61,252 bases of DNA from Cytophagaceae bacterium (GCA_021151805.1 JAGKWN010000013.1:1-61252); one strand, 5' to 3'. Positions 34,143-43,080 are shown, counted from the first letter of the stretch. Program-made: numbers and translations. Notes: generated by a model not told the origin, from the sequence alone.

Positions 34143-34613
34143 TTATTTTTTTGTTGCCTTCCAGCGTTCTATAATCAAAGGAATTTCTTTGTGAAAGAAA
34201 CTCATGAAACTATGGATCTCCTGTAAGCTTGCATTGAATTCAGGTGTAGAAGAAGGGCGTTGTTCAATGATTGATTTCATTAAGGAATGCATGGTAATGA
34301 TACCTTCCAGTTTTTCTTTCATGTGATTTTTCCAGTTCACAATGGTTGCCCTGAAATATCTTTTGCGTTCACCCGGATTGGTAAAATATTCAACACGTTT
34401 TGTTGTAAGTAAAAGATTGAGTGCTGTGCTGGTGGCACTTTTACTGATGTTAAGTGCATCTTTAATTTCGTCAAAGGTTAATTCGTTTCTATCTGCGATC
34501 AGTAGTAGTGCCATAACACGCGCGCCTGCAGGGTGAAAACCTTCCTGTTCATAAAACACACCGAGTTGTTCGATCAGGATTCGTTGTTTTTCAGTTACAA
34601 TTTCTTTGCTCAT
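34143..34613 (-). CDS. GbsR/MarR-type transcriptional regulator
   Basis: A 156-residue winged-helix protein. The N-terminal EQLGVFYEQEGFHPAGARVMALLLI and the recognition-helix region LNISKSATSTALNLL are features of the GbsR subfamily of MarR-like regulators. Being the first gene of an efflux operon, it is likely an autoregulating repressor of the pump; the ligand is unknown. A small GTTCT-N8-AGAAC inverted repeat at 34667-34684, upstream of the gene, could be its site but the match is weak. Confidence 0.88.
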   Translation of the reverse strand: MSKEIVTEKQRILIEQLGVFYEQEGFHPAGARVMALLLIADRNELTFDEIKDALNISKSATSTALNLLLTTKRVEYFTNPGERKRYFRATIVNWKNHMKEKLEGIITMHSLMKSIIEQRPSSTPEFNASLQEIHSFMSFFHKEIPLIIERWKATKK

Positions 34614-34666
34614 GTTACCAGGTAATTCGTTTATTTAATGATGTAAAGTTATGAATAATTTAGTTA

Positions 34667-34684
34667 GTTCTGAAAAATAAGAAC
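34667..34684. promoter_or_regulatory. Candidate operator upstream of the GbsR-type gene
   Basis: Five-base arms GTTCT and AGAAC separated by eight bases lie about 54 bases before the regulator's start codon. Symmetry is short, so it could be chance in AT-rich sequence. Confidence 0.3.
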
Positions 34685-34825
34685 CAAATTTCTTACATCT
34701 AAATAAATTATTTAATATTCACAAAATGATATAGTTAGCTATTTTGTATAGACGTGTAAAGCCTGAAAAAGTTAAAAAATAAAGTTTTTAAGTCTTCAAC
34801 CTAATTTGAAAAAAATACCGGCAAT

Positions 34826-34857
34826 AAAAAAACCCAACTGATTGGTTGGGTTTTTTT
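34826..34857 (-). terminator. Intrinsic terminator of the HU gene
   Basis: A 13-bp perfect stem (34826-34838 with 34845-34857) with a six-base loop; the arms end in A7 and T7, so the minus-strand HU transcript gains a U tract. It lies 22 bases past the HU stop codon. Confidence 0.9.
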
Positions 34858-34879
34858 ATGATGAAAAGTGAGTGGCTAA

Positions 34880-35152
34880 TTACTTAACTTTTTTAGTAAG
34901 TTCAGCACCAGCTTTAAATTTAACTACTTTTTTAGCTTTGATTTTGATCACTTTACCAGTTTGTGGGTTTCTACCGTTACGAGCTGCACGTGTAGCTGTT
35001 TTCCAAGAACCGAAACCAATTAATACAACTGATTCACCTTTTTTAAGCGCTTTACCAGTAGCGCCAATGAATGCGTCTAAAGCTCTTTTTGAATCTGCTT
35101 TAGTTAATTTTGATTCAGCTGCAATTGCATCGATTAATTCTGCCTTGTTCAT
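34880..35152 (-). CDS. HU-family nucleoid protein
   Basis: HU dimers bend and compact DNA with little sequence preference. The 90-residue sequence MNKAELIDAIAAES..., the beta-arm FGSWKTATRAARNGRNPQTG and the C-terminal KIKAKKVVKFKAG are standard. I chose the ATG at 35150-35152; the frame is open 31 codons further upstream but that extension is not HU-like. Upstream, TTG-N19-TAATTTCG resembles a Bacteroidota promoter with one mismatch in the -7 element. It diverges from mraZ across a 643-base gap. Confidence 0.96.
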   Translation of the reverse strand: MNKAELIDAIAAESKLTKADSKRALDAFIGATGKALKKGESVVLIGFGSWKTATRAARNGRNPQTGKVIKIKAKKVVKFKAGAELTKKVK

Positions 35153-35712
35153 AGTGTGTAGTTTTTGTTTGTAAAAGTTAAAATTCTTATACGAAATTAT
35201 AGGAAAAGCCTTATCCTGCAAGACCTTCAGCAATATTTTATCCAATTGTTGATAACTTTATGGGAATTCACATGTTCTGTAGCTACCGTAACTAGTGCGA
35301 TAGAGAAGTAAAGTACAATTTGGGGATATCTGTTTTTTTGTTTTTTAGAATATCTATTTGTTCTGTATCCCTTTATTTACGGGTTCTTTGGAATAGGTTA
35401 CAACTTATATACATTTTTTTTATGAATGTTAATATCGTTTTAATTCTATACAGCCCATTATTGGTAGGGGTAAACAGCGTTTTTCGAAAATTCTTTCTTT
35501 TATATATTTTTTAATACTAGTCCTGTATCGCTGATGCCTGTTTGCTTCCAACACTTTTATATATATCCACCATTTTTTGAAATATTCGAACCACTGAATT
35601 TTATGCTTATTCAAAAAAGTGAACCACTGTTTGTGCATAACAGCGCAGACAGGTTGAATTTTTGTTGGCAAATACTATATTTTTCCACAAAAAGGTTTAA
35701 ATTGATATAAAA

Positions 35713-35737
35713 GTGGGATAAAGTGGGTGTTTGTGGT
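35713..35737 (+). promoter_or_regulatory. MraZ operator: three repeats at 10-bp period
   Basis: GTGGG at 35713, GTGGG at 35723 and GTGGT at 35733 are spaced exactly ten bases start to start, the first two in the context AAAGTGGG. MraZ is known to bind such TGGG(N) direct repeats separated by five bases upstream of its own gene. The third repeat touches the -33 TTG of the promoter, so binding would block RNA polymerase and autoregulate the dcw operon. Confidence 0.85.
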
Positions 35738-35766
35738 TGTATTTTGTCTTTTCTTTTATAAATTTG
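35737..35766 (+). promoter_or_regulatory. Promoter of the dcw operon
   Basis: TTG (35737-35739), a 19-base spacer and TAAATTTG (35759-35766) match the Bacteroidota TTG-N(17-23)-TAnnTTTG promoter. Transcription would start at about 35772, leaving a leader of about 25 bases before mraZ. Confidence 0.8.
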
Positions 35767-35795
35767 ATTAACCAATTGTATATCAGAGGTAATAT

Positions 35796-36251
35796 ATGGG
35801 ATTCTTTTCAGGTGAATATGACTGTACAGTAGACGCGAAAGGCCGAATGGTCTTGCCTGCTCGTATTAAGTCCAATTTGCCCGATGTAGACGCAGGAAAT
35901 GTAGTATTGACAAGGGGATTCGAGTCTTGCATTGTTCTGTATTCTCAAACGGAATTCAAGAAGATATACTCAAAGGTTTCCGGTCTGAATGAATTCAGCG
36001 AAGAATACCGCGTTTTCCAACGGAATTTCTTCCGGGGGATCAATGAGGTTGAGCTTGATGGAAATGGCCGCCTATTAATCCCTAAAATGCTTTTAGGGCA
36101 CGCTCAGCTTGAGAAGGATGTCACCGTGGTAGGAATGGGAAACAGGGTGGAAATATGGTCTCCGGAGTTATATCAGAAGTTCCTCATCCAGGATTCTGGG
36201 GAACTCGCTCAATTAGCAGAAAAATATCTCGCACCAACAAAAAAAGAATAG
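35796..36251 (+). CDS. mraZ: Transcriptional regulator MraZ
   Basis: MraZ is a ring-forming DNA-binding protein that represses the division and cell wall operon it heads. The 151-residue protein has two AbrB-like (SpoVT) repeats: EYDCTVDAKGRMVLPARIK near the start and EVELDGNGRLLIPKMLL in the middle. The triple repeat operator directly upstream and the leading position in the operon fit the family role exactly. Confidence 0.97.
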   Translation: MGFFSGEYDCTVDAKGRMVLPARIKSNLPDVDAGNVVLTRGFESCIVLYSQTEFKKIYSKVSGLNEFSEEYRVFQRNFFRGINEVELDGNGRLLIPKMLLGHAQLEKDVTVVGMGNRVEIWSPELYQKFLIQDSGELAQLAEKYLAPTKKE

Positions 36252-36258
36252 ACAACAT

Positions 36259-37155
36259 ATGTATCACGTTCCGGTCTTATTAAAAGAAAGTATTGAGGGG
36301 TTAAATATTAATCCGGAAGGAATATACGTCGATGTTACATTCGGTGGCGGTGGCCACAGCCGCGAAATACTAAAGCACTTAAAAGGAGGGAAATTATATG
36401 CTTTCGATCAGGATGCAGATGCGGTTGATAACGCAAAGGATCTGATCGGACCTAATTTCACACTTATTCCGGCCAACTTCAGATACATTAAAAAATATCT
36501 CCGCCTGAATGGAGTAGACAGAGTCGATGGTCTGCTGGGTGATCTTGGTATTTCATCCCACCAGATAGATACTCCTGAAAGAGGTTTTTCCATTCGTTAT
36601 GATGCACCGCTGGATATGCGCATGGATAGAGCCATTGATAAGACAGCCGCAGATGTAATCAATAAATATTCTGAGCATGGCCTTCACAGCATTCTGGGTA
36701 TGTATGGTGAAGTACGCAATGCGAAAACACTTGCTCAGGCACTGGTTAAAGAACGCATCAATAAACCGATTAACCGTACTTCGGAATTGATTGAAGTACT
36801 TTCTGATTATGCACCACGTGGTAAAGAGAGTAAATATTATGCGCAGGTATTCCAGGCGCTCCGCATTGAAGTGAATGAAGAGCTGGAAGCATTAAAAGAC
36901 TTGTTGGAACAAAGTCAGCAGGTATTAAAATCCGGCGGCAGACTTTCCATCATCAGTTACCATTCCTTGGAAGATCGTTTGGTTAAGAACTTTGTTCAGC
37001 AGGGCAAATTTCATGGCGATGCTGAAAAGGATCTTTATGGAAATACAAATAAGCCTTTCCATGCTGTCGGTAAAGCAATCGATCCGACGGATGAAGAAAA
37101 AGAAGTTAATAACCGTGCACGCAGTGCGCGTTTACGCATAGCAGAACGCGAGTAA
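36259..37155 (+). CDS. rsmH: 16S rRNA (cytosine(1402)-N(4))-methyltransferase
   Basis: RsmH (MraW) methylates C1402 in the decoding centre of 16S rRNA. The 298-residue sequence has the start MYHVPVLLKESIEGLNINPEG, the SAM-binding VDVTFGGGGHSREIL motif, LGDLGISSHQID, and the C-terminal SYHSLEDRLVKNF. It follows mraZ by seven bases, the usual order. Confidence 0.98.
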   Translation: MYHVPVLLKESIEGLNINPEGIYVDVTFGGGGHSREILKHLKGGKLYAFDQDADAVDNAKDLIGPNFTLIPANFRYIKKYLRLNGVDRVDGLLGDLGISSHQIDTPERGFSIRYDAPLDMRMDRAIDKTAADVINKYSEHGLHSILGMYGEVRNAKTLAQALVKERINKPINRTSELIEVLSDYAPRGKESKYYAQVFQALRIEVNEELEALKDLLEQSQQVLKSGGRLSIISYHSLEDRLVKNFVQQGKFHGDAEKDLYGNTNKPFHAVGKAIDPTDEEKEVNNRARSARLRIAERE

Positions 37156-37158
37156 TAT

Positions 37159-37557
37159 ATGGCAGAAAATACAGTCAGACAAAAACCGATAGAAAAAGAA
37201 GAAACTCCCCCGGAAATAAAGTCCGGTAAGGGATTTTTTTCTTTTGTAGATAAATATGTCCCGGTTGGGGATGTATTTAATGACGGTTTGCCTGTTCAGT
37301 ACATTCCTAAAGTATTGTTCTTCGCCTGTATCATGATGCTGTACATTGCCAACGCACATTACGGCGATAAGCTTGTTCGTAAAACCAATAAGCTGAAAAA
37401 TGAAGTGAATGATCTTAGAGCCGATTACATAACACTGAAAGCAGACCTGATGATTAAAAGTAAGCAGTCAGAAGTTGCAAAGCAGGTTGAAGTTCTGGGA
37501 CTGAAAGAAAGCACGGAACCACCTATTAAACTAACAGAGCAGAACCGTGAACATTAA
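37159..37557 (+). CDS. FtsL-like cell division protein
   Basis: A 132-residue single-pass membrane protein: cytosolic N-terminus rich in charged residues, one transmembrane helix (about residues 51-70, KVLFFACIMMLYIANAHY), then a coiled-coil extracellular segment (RKTNKLKNEVNDLRADYITLK). Position between rsmH and ftsI and topology are those of FtsL, which links FtsQ/FtsB to FtsW/FtsI. Sequence identity in this family is low, so the assignment depends on architecture and synteny. It overlaps the start of ftsI by 11 bases. Confidence 0.85.
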   Translation: MAENTVRQKPIEKEETPPEIKSGKGFFSFVDKYVPVGDVFNDGLPVQYIPKVLFFACIMMLYIANAHYGDKLVRKTNKLKNEVNDLRADYITLKADLMIKSKQSEVAKQVEVLGLKESTEPPIKLTEQNREH

Positions 37558-39649
37558 AAAATCCATCGTCCTCCGGATCCGTGTTGCTTTCCTGGCAATC
37601 GTGCTGTTCTCTTTTGCAATTGGATACAAAATATTTGTGATCCAGTTTGTACAGAGAGAAAGATGGGAAAAGCTGCATACGGAAAATCTGATTGATTTTA
37701 AAGATGTAAAACCTACCCGGGGAAATATATTTTCCGCGGATGGAAGTCTGCTGGCCACGTCATTGCCGTTTTACAGAGTCTGTATAGATCCTACGATTGC
37801 AGATAAGGATGTATTTAATAAAGGCATTGATCAGCTTGCAAGAAATTTACAGGCTTATTTTAAAGATAAGACTGTTGCTGAATACAAGAGAAAAATTACA
37901 GAAGCAAGAAGAGGTGATAAACGATACATTATTTTAAACCATAAGCCAATCAATTACCAGGGTAAAAAGGAAATGTCGGAATGGCCGATCTTTTGTGAAG
38001 GCAGATCAAAAGGTGGGGTTGTATTTGAAAAGGTTGATAAACGTTTCATGCCGTTTTCTATGCTGGCACAACGTACGGTTGGTTTTGTAAATGAAGAAAA
38101 TCACGGCGCAGGCCTCGAATACAGCTTCAATCAGGAACTGGCGGGTAAAAATGGCAAGGCATTATTCAGAAAAATGTCGGGCGGAAACTGGAAACCGATT
38201 CATGATGAAAATGAAATTACACCTGTGGATGGTATTGACATTGTAACAACCATAGATATCAATATTCAGGACGTAGCTGAAGCATCTTTACGTAATCACC
38301 TGGCAAGCCACGATGCAGATTATGGCTGTGTTGTACTTATGGAAGTTGCAACCGGGGAGATCAAAGCAATCGCAAACCTTGGTAAAGTAGGAGAAGGGCA
38401 GTATGCTGAAAATTATAACTATGCAGTCGGCAGTCAGGGGTTAACAGAACCGGGTTCAACATTTAAACTGGCATCAGTAATCGCACTGTTTGAAGATACA
38501 GACATTAATCTGGCAGATACCATTGATACAGGTAATGGGGAATATGAATTCTACGACCGGATCATGCGTGATTCAAAGCCGGGCGGCCATGGAAGAATAA
38601 CCCTGCAACATGCATTTGAAACGTCTTCTAATATTGCAATCTCTAAAAAGGTAAATGAATATTTCGGTGCGAAGCCTGATAAGTTTTTAGAACACATCCA
38701 AAAAATGGGTTTGACAGAACCAGTCATTTTTCAAATGGATGGGGTAGCCAAACCGTATTTTAAAACAACATCTTCGAAAACCTGGAGTGGAACAACGTTG
38801 CCATGGATGTCGATCGGTTATGAATTAAGCATGTCGCCGATACATACACTTTCATTTTACAACGCGATTGCCAACAACGGTACCATGGTGCGCCCGATGA
38901 TTGTAAAAGAAACGCGCGTGGCTGACCAGGTGCTGGACAGATATTCAACCGAAGTGGTTGTTGACAAGATCTGTTCCGATGAAACACTGAAGAAGGTCCG
39001 TGTCATGCTGGAAGGAGTGGTTGAGAATGGTACAGCAAGCAACATAAAAAATAATACTTATAAGATAGCAGGAAAAACAGGTACTGCGCAGAAACTGGTA
39101 AATAAAACCTATTCACGGACTTACTATACATCCTTTGTAGGTTACTTCCCGGCAGACAGACCTAAATACAGCTGCATCGTTGTGATTGATAATCCGAAAG
39201 GATATCAGCAGTATGGCTCAGATGTTGCTGCACCGGTATTTAAAGAAGTAGCCGATAAAATATATGCACAGGACCTGGATCTGCAGGAACCGATCAAAGC
39301 ACAAGCACTGGCAAATACGGGTGTGTATCCGGTGATCAGAGGGGGCTTATATGATGATCTGAAGTTTTTATGCAATGCGCTGCAAATTCCAAATCATACA
39401 AGTACCAATGCAAACGACGACTGGGTACAGGCAAATGTTGAAAATAAAACAGTAGTCTGGTATGACAGAAAAATTGTTGCAGGTATTGTGCCGGATGTGC
39501 GTGGACTGCGCTTAAAAGATGCTTTATATATTTTAGAAAATATTGGTTTGCATGTAAGTATTCAGGGCTCCGGTAGGGTGGCCTCACAATCGATTGCAGC
39601 CGGAACCAGATACAATAAAGGGAATTACATAACTATTGTGTTAAACTAA
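37547..39649 (+). CDS. ftsI: Septal transpeptidase, penicillin-binding protein 3 with PASTA domain
   Basis: FtsI crosslinks septal peptidoglycan. The GTG start overlaps the ftsL-like gene. One N-terminal transmembrane helix (about residues 9-28) is followed by the dimerisation domain and the transpeptidase domain with active-site STFK at 304-307, the SxN motif in TSSNIA, and the KTG motif in IAGKTGTAQ. At 700 residues it is longer than E. coli FtsI because of a C-terminal PASTA domain (GIVPDVRGLRLKDALYILEN onward), as is common in Bacteroidota. Confidence 0.96.
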   Translation: MNIKKSIVLRIRVAFLAIVLFSFAIGYKIFVIQFVQRERWEKLHTENLIDFKDVKPTRGNIFSADGSLLATSLPFYRVCIDPTIADKDVFNKGIDQLARNLQAYFKDKTVAEYKRKITEARRGDKRYIILNHKPINYQGKKEMSEWPIFCEGRSKGGVVFEKVDKRFMPFSMLAQRTVGFVNEENHGAGLEYSFNQELAGKNGKALFRKMSGGNWKPIHDENEITPVDGIDIVTTIDINIQDVAEASLRNHLASHDADYGCVVLMEVATGEIKAIANLGKVGEGQYAENYNYAVGSQGLTEPGSTFKLASVIALFEDTDINLADTIDTGNGEYEFYDRIMRDSKPGGHGRITLQHAFETSSNIAISKKVNEYFGAKPDKFLEHIQKMGLTEPVIFQMDGVAKPYFKTTSSKTWSGTTLPWMSIGYELSMSPIHTLSFYNAIANNGTMVRPMIVKETRVADQVLDRYSTEVVVDKICSDETLKKVRVMLEGVVENGTASNIKNNTYKIAGKTGTAQKLVNKTYSRTYYTSFVGYFPADRPKYSCIVVIDNPKGYQQYGSDVAAPVFKEVADKIYAQDLDLQEPIKAQALANTGVYPVIRGGLYDDLKFLCNALQIPNHTSTNANDDWVQANVENKTVVWYDRKIVAGIVPDVRGLRLKDALYILENIGLHVSIQGSGRVASQSIAAGTRYNKGNYITIVLN

Positions 39650-39650
39650 T

Positions 39651-41111
39651 ATGCAGGTAAAAGATTTGATCTATAAGGTATCTCTTATTTCTGTTTCAGG
39701 CAGAACAGATGTAGATATTGCTGCGATTTGTTTTGATTCTCGCAAAGTTGAAAAAGGGTCTATGTTTATTGCCGTAAGAGGCGTAAGCAATGATGGACAT
39801 GCTTATATACAGGATGTAATCAAAAAGGGAGCAAGCGCAATTGTTTGTGAAGAACTTCCGGGTTTAGATGCTAATGCTGATTGCACAATTATTCAGGTGA
39901 AGGATAGTTCTGAAGCACTTGGGGTAATTGCATCCAACTATTATGATAAACCTTCTTCCAAGTTGAAACTTGTAGGAATCACAGGTACCAATGGAAAGAC
40001 AACTACAGTTACTTTGCTGTATCGTTTATTCAGAAAACTTGGCTATAAAACCGGTTTGATTTCTACGGTTGAAAATATTATTGAAGAAACGGTTATTCCT
40101 TCAACGCATACAACACCGGACGCTATAGCATTGAACAAATTATTGGCTGATATGGTGCTTGCAGGCTGTACGCATTGTTTCATGGAAGTAAGCTCGCATG
40201 CCGCTGTACAAAGACGTATTGCAGGTTTACGGTTCGAAGGAGCATTGTTCAGTAACATTACCCATGATCACCTGGATTATCATAAAACCTTTGATGAATA
40301 CATTAAGGCTAAAAAATTATTCTTTGATGGTTTGTCAAATGATTCTTTCGCACTGATCAATTTAGATGATAAGCGCGGAAGGGTGATGATTCAGAATACC
40401 CGTGCCAAAACATATACCTATTCATTACTGGCACTTGCTGATTTTAAAGGGAAATTACTATCCACGACTATGCATGGTATAGAAATGGATATTGATGGGA
40501 CACAGGCATGGTTCAGATTGATCGGTAATTTCAACGCCTATAATTTACTGGCTGTATATAGCGCAGCTGTTCTGTTAGGCGAAGATAAGCAGGAGATATT
40601 GTTGCAGCTTTCAACATTGGATGCTGCGAATGGAAGATTCGAACAATATAATTCAACAGGTAAAATTACCGTGATTGTTGATTATGCGCATACACCGGAT
40701 GCATTGAAGAATGTGCTGGAAACGATAACAGAATTAAAAGAATCTCATAAGATCCTTACTGTTGTAGGTTGCGGCGGAAACAGAGATGCAGCTAAACGAC
40801 CGATCATGGCAGACATCGCTTGCCAATTCAGTGACCAGGTTATTTTAACTTCCGATAACCCAAGGGATGAAGACCCGCAGGAGATCCTGGCTGAAATGGA
40901 AAAAGGGGTTCGGGTAGTAGATAAGAAAAAAGTTCTTTCTGTACTGGATAGAAAGGAAGCCATAAAGGTTGCGTGTACACTTGCAGCTCCGGGCGATATT
41001 ATATTGATTGCCGGAAAAGGGCATGAAACCTATCAGGAAATCAAAGGAGTTAAACACCCATTTGATGACCGGATAATTGTAAAAGAATTATTAGAAACTT
41101 TAGGAAAGTAG
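39651..41111 (+). CDS. murE: UDP-MurNAc-L-Ala-D-Glu:meso-DAP ligase
   Basis: MurE adds the third amino acid to the peptidoglycan stem. The ATP-binding GITGTNGKTTTVTLLY and the DNPRDEDP motif near residue 403 are present; the DNPR form is the known signature for meso-diaminopimelate rather than lysine. At 486 residues the protein is full length. murF, which normally follows, is absent; two small helical genes take its place. Confidence 0.97.
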   Translation: MQVKDLIYKVSLISVSGRTDVDIAAICFDSRKVEKGSMFIAVRGVSNDGHAYIQDVIKKGASAIVCEELPGLDANADCTIIQVKDSSEALGVIASNYYDKPSSKLKLVGITGTNGKTTTVTLLYRLFRKLGYKTGLISTVENIIEETVIPSTHTTPDAIALNKLLADMVLAGCTHCFMEVSSHAAVQRRIAGLRFEGALFSNITHDHLDYHKTFDEYIKAKKLFFDGLSNDSFALINLDDKRGRVMIQNTRAKTYTYSLLALADFKGKLLSTTMHGIEMDIDGTQAWFRLIGNFNAYNLLAVYSAAVLLGEDKQEILLQLSTLDAANGRFEQYNSTGKITVIVDYAHTPDALKNVLETITELKESHKILTVVGCGGNRDAAKRPIMADIACQFSDQVILTSDNPRDEDPQEILAEMEKGVRVVDKKKVLSVLDRKEAIKVACTLAAPGDIILIAGKGHETYQEIKGVKHPFDDRIIVKELLETLGK

Positions 41112-41115
41112 TACT

Positions 41116-41490
41116 ATGATGAGTTCTTTTTTAGAGATAAAGCATTTTAACCAGACAACCGTAAACTACGCGGTTGAGCGTTTTGTGGTGCTTTTGAGTG
41201 ATAGTAACCGCACAGATCTGTCGGAAAGAATTGATTTGCTGTACAAAGAAATTGTACAGGCATTGGAAAGTGCAGAAGTAGCAAAATCAAATCATGAATT
41301 CAGATTGAATATGCTGAATGCCTCCAAACAGTCCAAGGGCTTGTTAAACCTGATTCGGTTTATAAAAATTTATAAAGTGATACTTGTGCTTGATGAAGAT
41401 TACAAAGACTTTGAAGAGCTGGTGAATCAAATTGAACAGGCGAGAAGAAATACACACAGAAGTACACATACTTTTAAAAACATAGACTAG
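41116..41490 (+). CDS. Small all-helical protein, possible four-helix-bundle paralogue
   Basis: A 124-residue protein predicted to be almost entirely helical, with amphipathic segments such as LSERIDLLYKEIVQALESAE and SKGLLNLIRFIKIYKVILVL, no signal peptide and no membrane helix. Length and helix pattern match the next gene, a four-helix-bundle (IVP-family) protein, so the pair may be a diverged duplication; I infer this from pattern, not from strong identity. It starts four bases after murE and ends three bases before the next gene, so it is part of the dcw transcript. Two ATGs (41116, 41119) are possible starts. Confidence 0.75.
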   Translation: MMSSFLEIKHFNQTTVNYAVERFVVLLSDSNRTDLSERIDLLYKEIVQALESAEVAKSNHEFRLNMLNASKQSKGLLNLIRFIKIYKVILVLDEDYKDFEELVNQIEQARRNTHRSTHTFKNID

Positions 41491-41493
41491 TCA

Positions 41494-41865
41494 ATGACTT
41501 ACGAACTATTGAGTAATCGAACATTTGAATTGTCCTCCAGAATCATGGACCTCTATGGTATTCTTTTAAAGAATAACGAAATGGAATTATCCATGAGACT
41601 TTTAAAGTATGGACTGTCTATCCGGAAACATGCGGAAACTGCATGGGCTTCTACCACGCAGATAGATTTTACTGAATCCATTTCAATGGCTTCAGAAATG
41701 TCTGTCCAAACCAGATACTGGTTAAAATTAATACAGATGAAGCATCCGTTGAGCAAAGAATGTGATGCTTGTGTCGAGTTGCTGAACAACGTCATTAATA
41801 TGCTTAATTATATAATAAGCCATAACGATAAATATCATTTTCAACTTCAATATCAGTCGAACTAA
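41494..41865 (+). CDS. Four-helix-bundle protein, 23S rRNA intervening-sequence (IVP) family
   Basis: The 123 residues follow the IVP/four-helix-bundle pattern: FELSSRIMDLYGILLKNNE (helix 1), MRLLKYGLSIRKHAETAWAS (helix 2, replacing the usual SGTSIGANIEEA), then ASEMSVQTRYWLKLIQM (helix 3, the characteristic E-RYWL segment) and a final helix ending near MLNYII. Family members are encoded within 23S rRNA intervening sequences of some bacteria or as orphans, and resemble the Avd accessory protein of diversity-generating retroelements; they bind nucleic acid. Here its TAA overlaps the mraY ATG (TAATG), indicating coupled translation inside the wall operon. Function here is unknown. Confidence 0.82.
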   Translation: MTYELLSNRTFELSSRIMDLYGILLKNNEMELSMRLLKYGLSIRKHAETAWASTTQIDFTESISMASEMSVQTRYWLKLIQMKHPLSKECDACVELLNNVINMLNYIISHNDKYHFQLQYQSN

Positions 41866-43076
41866 TGTTATACTATCTATTTGATTATTTAGAAAAACGA
41901 TTTGACTTGCTGGGAGCGGGTGTATTTCAATACATTTCTTTTCGCGCCGGGATGGCAGCGTTTGTATCATTACTCATAGCATTAGTTTTTGGTAAAAAAA
42001 TCATCACTTTCATTCAGAATAAACAAATAGGTGAGACAATACGAGATTTAGGTTTAGAAGGCCAGATGCAGAAAAAAGGTACTCCGACTATGGGAGGTCT
42101 CATGATCATTTTATGCATAATTGTTCCTACACTTTTATTTGCAAAACTGACGAACGTATATATTGTATTACTATTAATCGCAACCATAGGCTTTGGTTTT
42201 ATTGGCTTTATGGATGATTATATTAAAGTATTTAAAAAGAACAAAGAAGGACTTCAAGGTAAATTTAAAATTGTTGGTCAGGTAACGCTTGGCTTAATTG
42301 TTGGGATAACTCTTTTATATAATTCAAGCGTTGTTATCAGAGAATATACCTTACCGGATGGAAGTGTTTCTACTGCTCAAAGTTCGGCAGTGTACAAAGA
42401 CACACAATCGAATTTAACAACCATTCCATTTGTTAAAAATAATGAATTGGATTATGGAAGTATAACTTGTTTTATTTCGGATAGCTGCACACCTATTTTA
42501 TATGTGTTGGTTGTAGTACTTGTTGTAACGGCAGTCTCTAATGGCGCCAATATCACAGACGGTATTGATGGTTTGGCAGCAGGTACATCTGCTATCATCG
42601 CATTGACACTTTGTATTTTTGCATATGTTTCGGGGAACGCTATTTTCGCTAGCTACCTGAATATTATGTATATACCAAACAGCGGTGAGCTTGTAATCTT
42701 TGGAGCAGCTTTGATGGGTGCATGTATCGGATTTTTATGGTACAATTCATTCCCTGCTCAGATCTTTATGGGTGATACCGGTAGTTTAACCCTGGGTGGT
42801 TTGATTGCTGTAATGGCATTAGCCGTGAGAAAAGAATTATTGCTGCCGTTGTTGTGTGGTATATTTCTAATTGAAAACTTATCTGTGATGATGCAGGTAT
42901 CTTATTTCAAATACACTAAAAAGAAATACGGTGAAGGACGCCGCATATTTAAAATGTCGCCTCTACACCATCACTATCAGAAGTCAGGATTTCATGAATC
43001 TAAAATCGTAACCCGATTCTGGATTGTTGGAATTCTATTAGCAATTCTTTCATTGGCAACCTTAAAGTTGAGATAA
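41865..43076 (+). CDS. mraY: Phospho-N-acetylmuramoyl-pentapeptide-transferase
   Basis: MraY transfers phospho-MurNAc-pentapeptide to undecaprenyl phosphate to make lipid I. It is a polytopic enzyme with the cytoplasmic motifs TPTMGGLMII, FIGFMDDYIKVFKKN (paired aspartates), NGANITDGIDGLAAGTSA, FMGDTGSLTLGG and MSPLHHHYQKSG. At 403 residues it is longer than the E. coli protein because of an insertion of about 40 residues (around VVIREYTLPDGSVSTAQSSA), common in Bacteroidota. Its start overlaps the stop of the four-helix-bundle gene. Confidence 0.98.
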   Translation: MLYYLFDYLEKRFDLLGAGVFQYISFRAGMAAFVSLLIALVFGKKIITFIQNKQIGETIRDLGLEGQMQKKGTPTMGGLMIILCIIVPTLLFAKLTNVYIVLLLIATIGFGFIGFMDDYIKVFKKNKEGLQGKFKIVGQVTLGLIVGITLLYNSSVVIREYTLPDGSVSTAQSSAVYKDTQSNLTTIPFVKNNELDYGSITCFISDSCTPILYVLVVVLVVTAVSNGANITDGIDGLAAGTSAIIALTLCIFAYVSGNAIFASYLNIMYIPNSGELVIFGAALMGACIGFLWYNSFPAQIFMGDTGSLTLGGLIAVMALAVRKELLLPLLCGIFLIENLSVMMQVSYFKYTKKKYGEGRRIFKMSPLHHHYQKSGFHESKIVTRFWIVGILLAILSLATLKLR

Positions 43077-43080
43077 ATTG

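Larger units (their letters stand above)
35153..35795. other. Long AT-rich region between divergent HU and mraZ
   Basis: This 643-base stretch holds the HU promoter region at its left end and the MraZ operator and dcw promoter at its right end. Between them I see DnaA-box-like 9-mers (TTATCCAAT at 35238, the inverse TTATCAACA at 35248-35256, and TTTTCCACA at 35681), each at least one mismatch from consensus. Two short open frames (35320-35514 plus, 35429-35671 minus) look non-coding. No stable RNA is recognised. Confidence 0.6.

Noticed and set aside
35429..35671. Minus-strand 80-codon frame in the HU-mraZ gap, with many W, K and I
   Set aside because: The composition follows from AT/TGG-rich DNA, there is no recognisable family, and it lies in a regulatory gap; I do not call it a gene.
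35238..35689. Possible replication origin near HU/mraZ
   Set aside because: Only three DnaA-box-like 9-mers were seen, each at least one mismatch from TTATCCACA, and there are no dnaA, dnaN or gidA neighbours.
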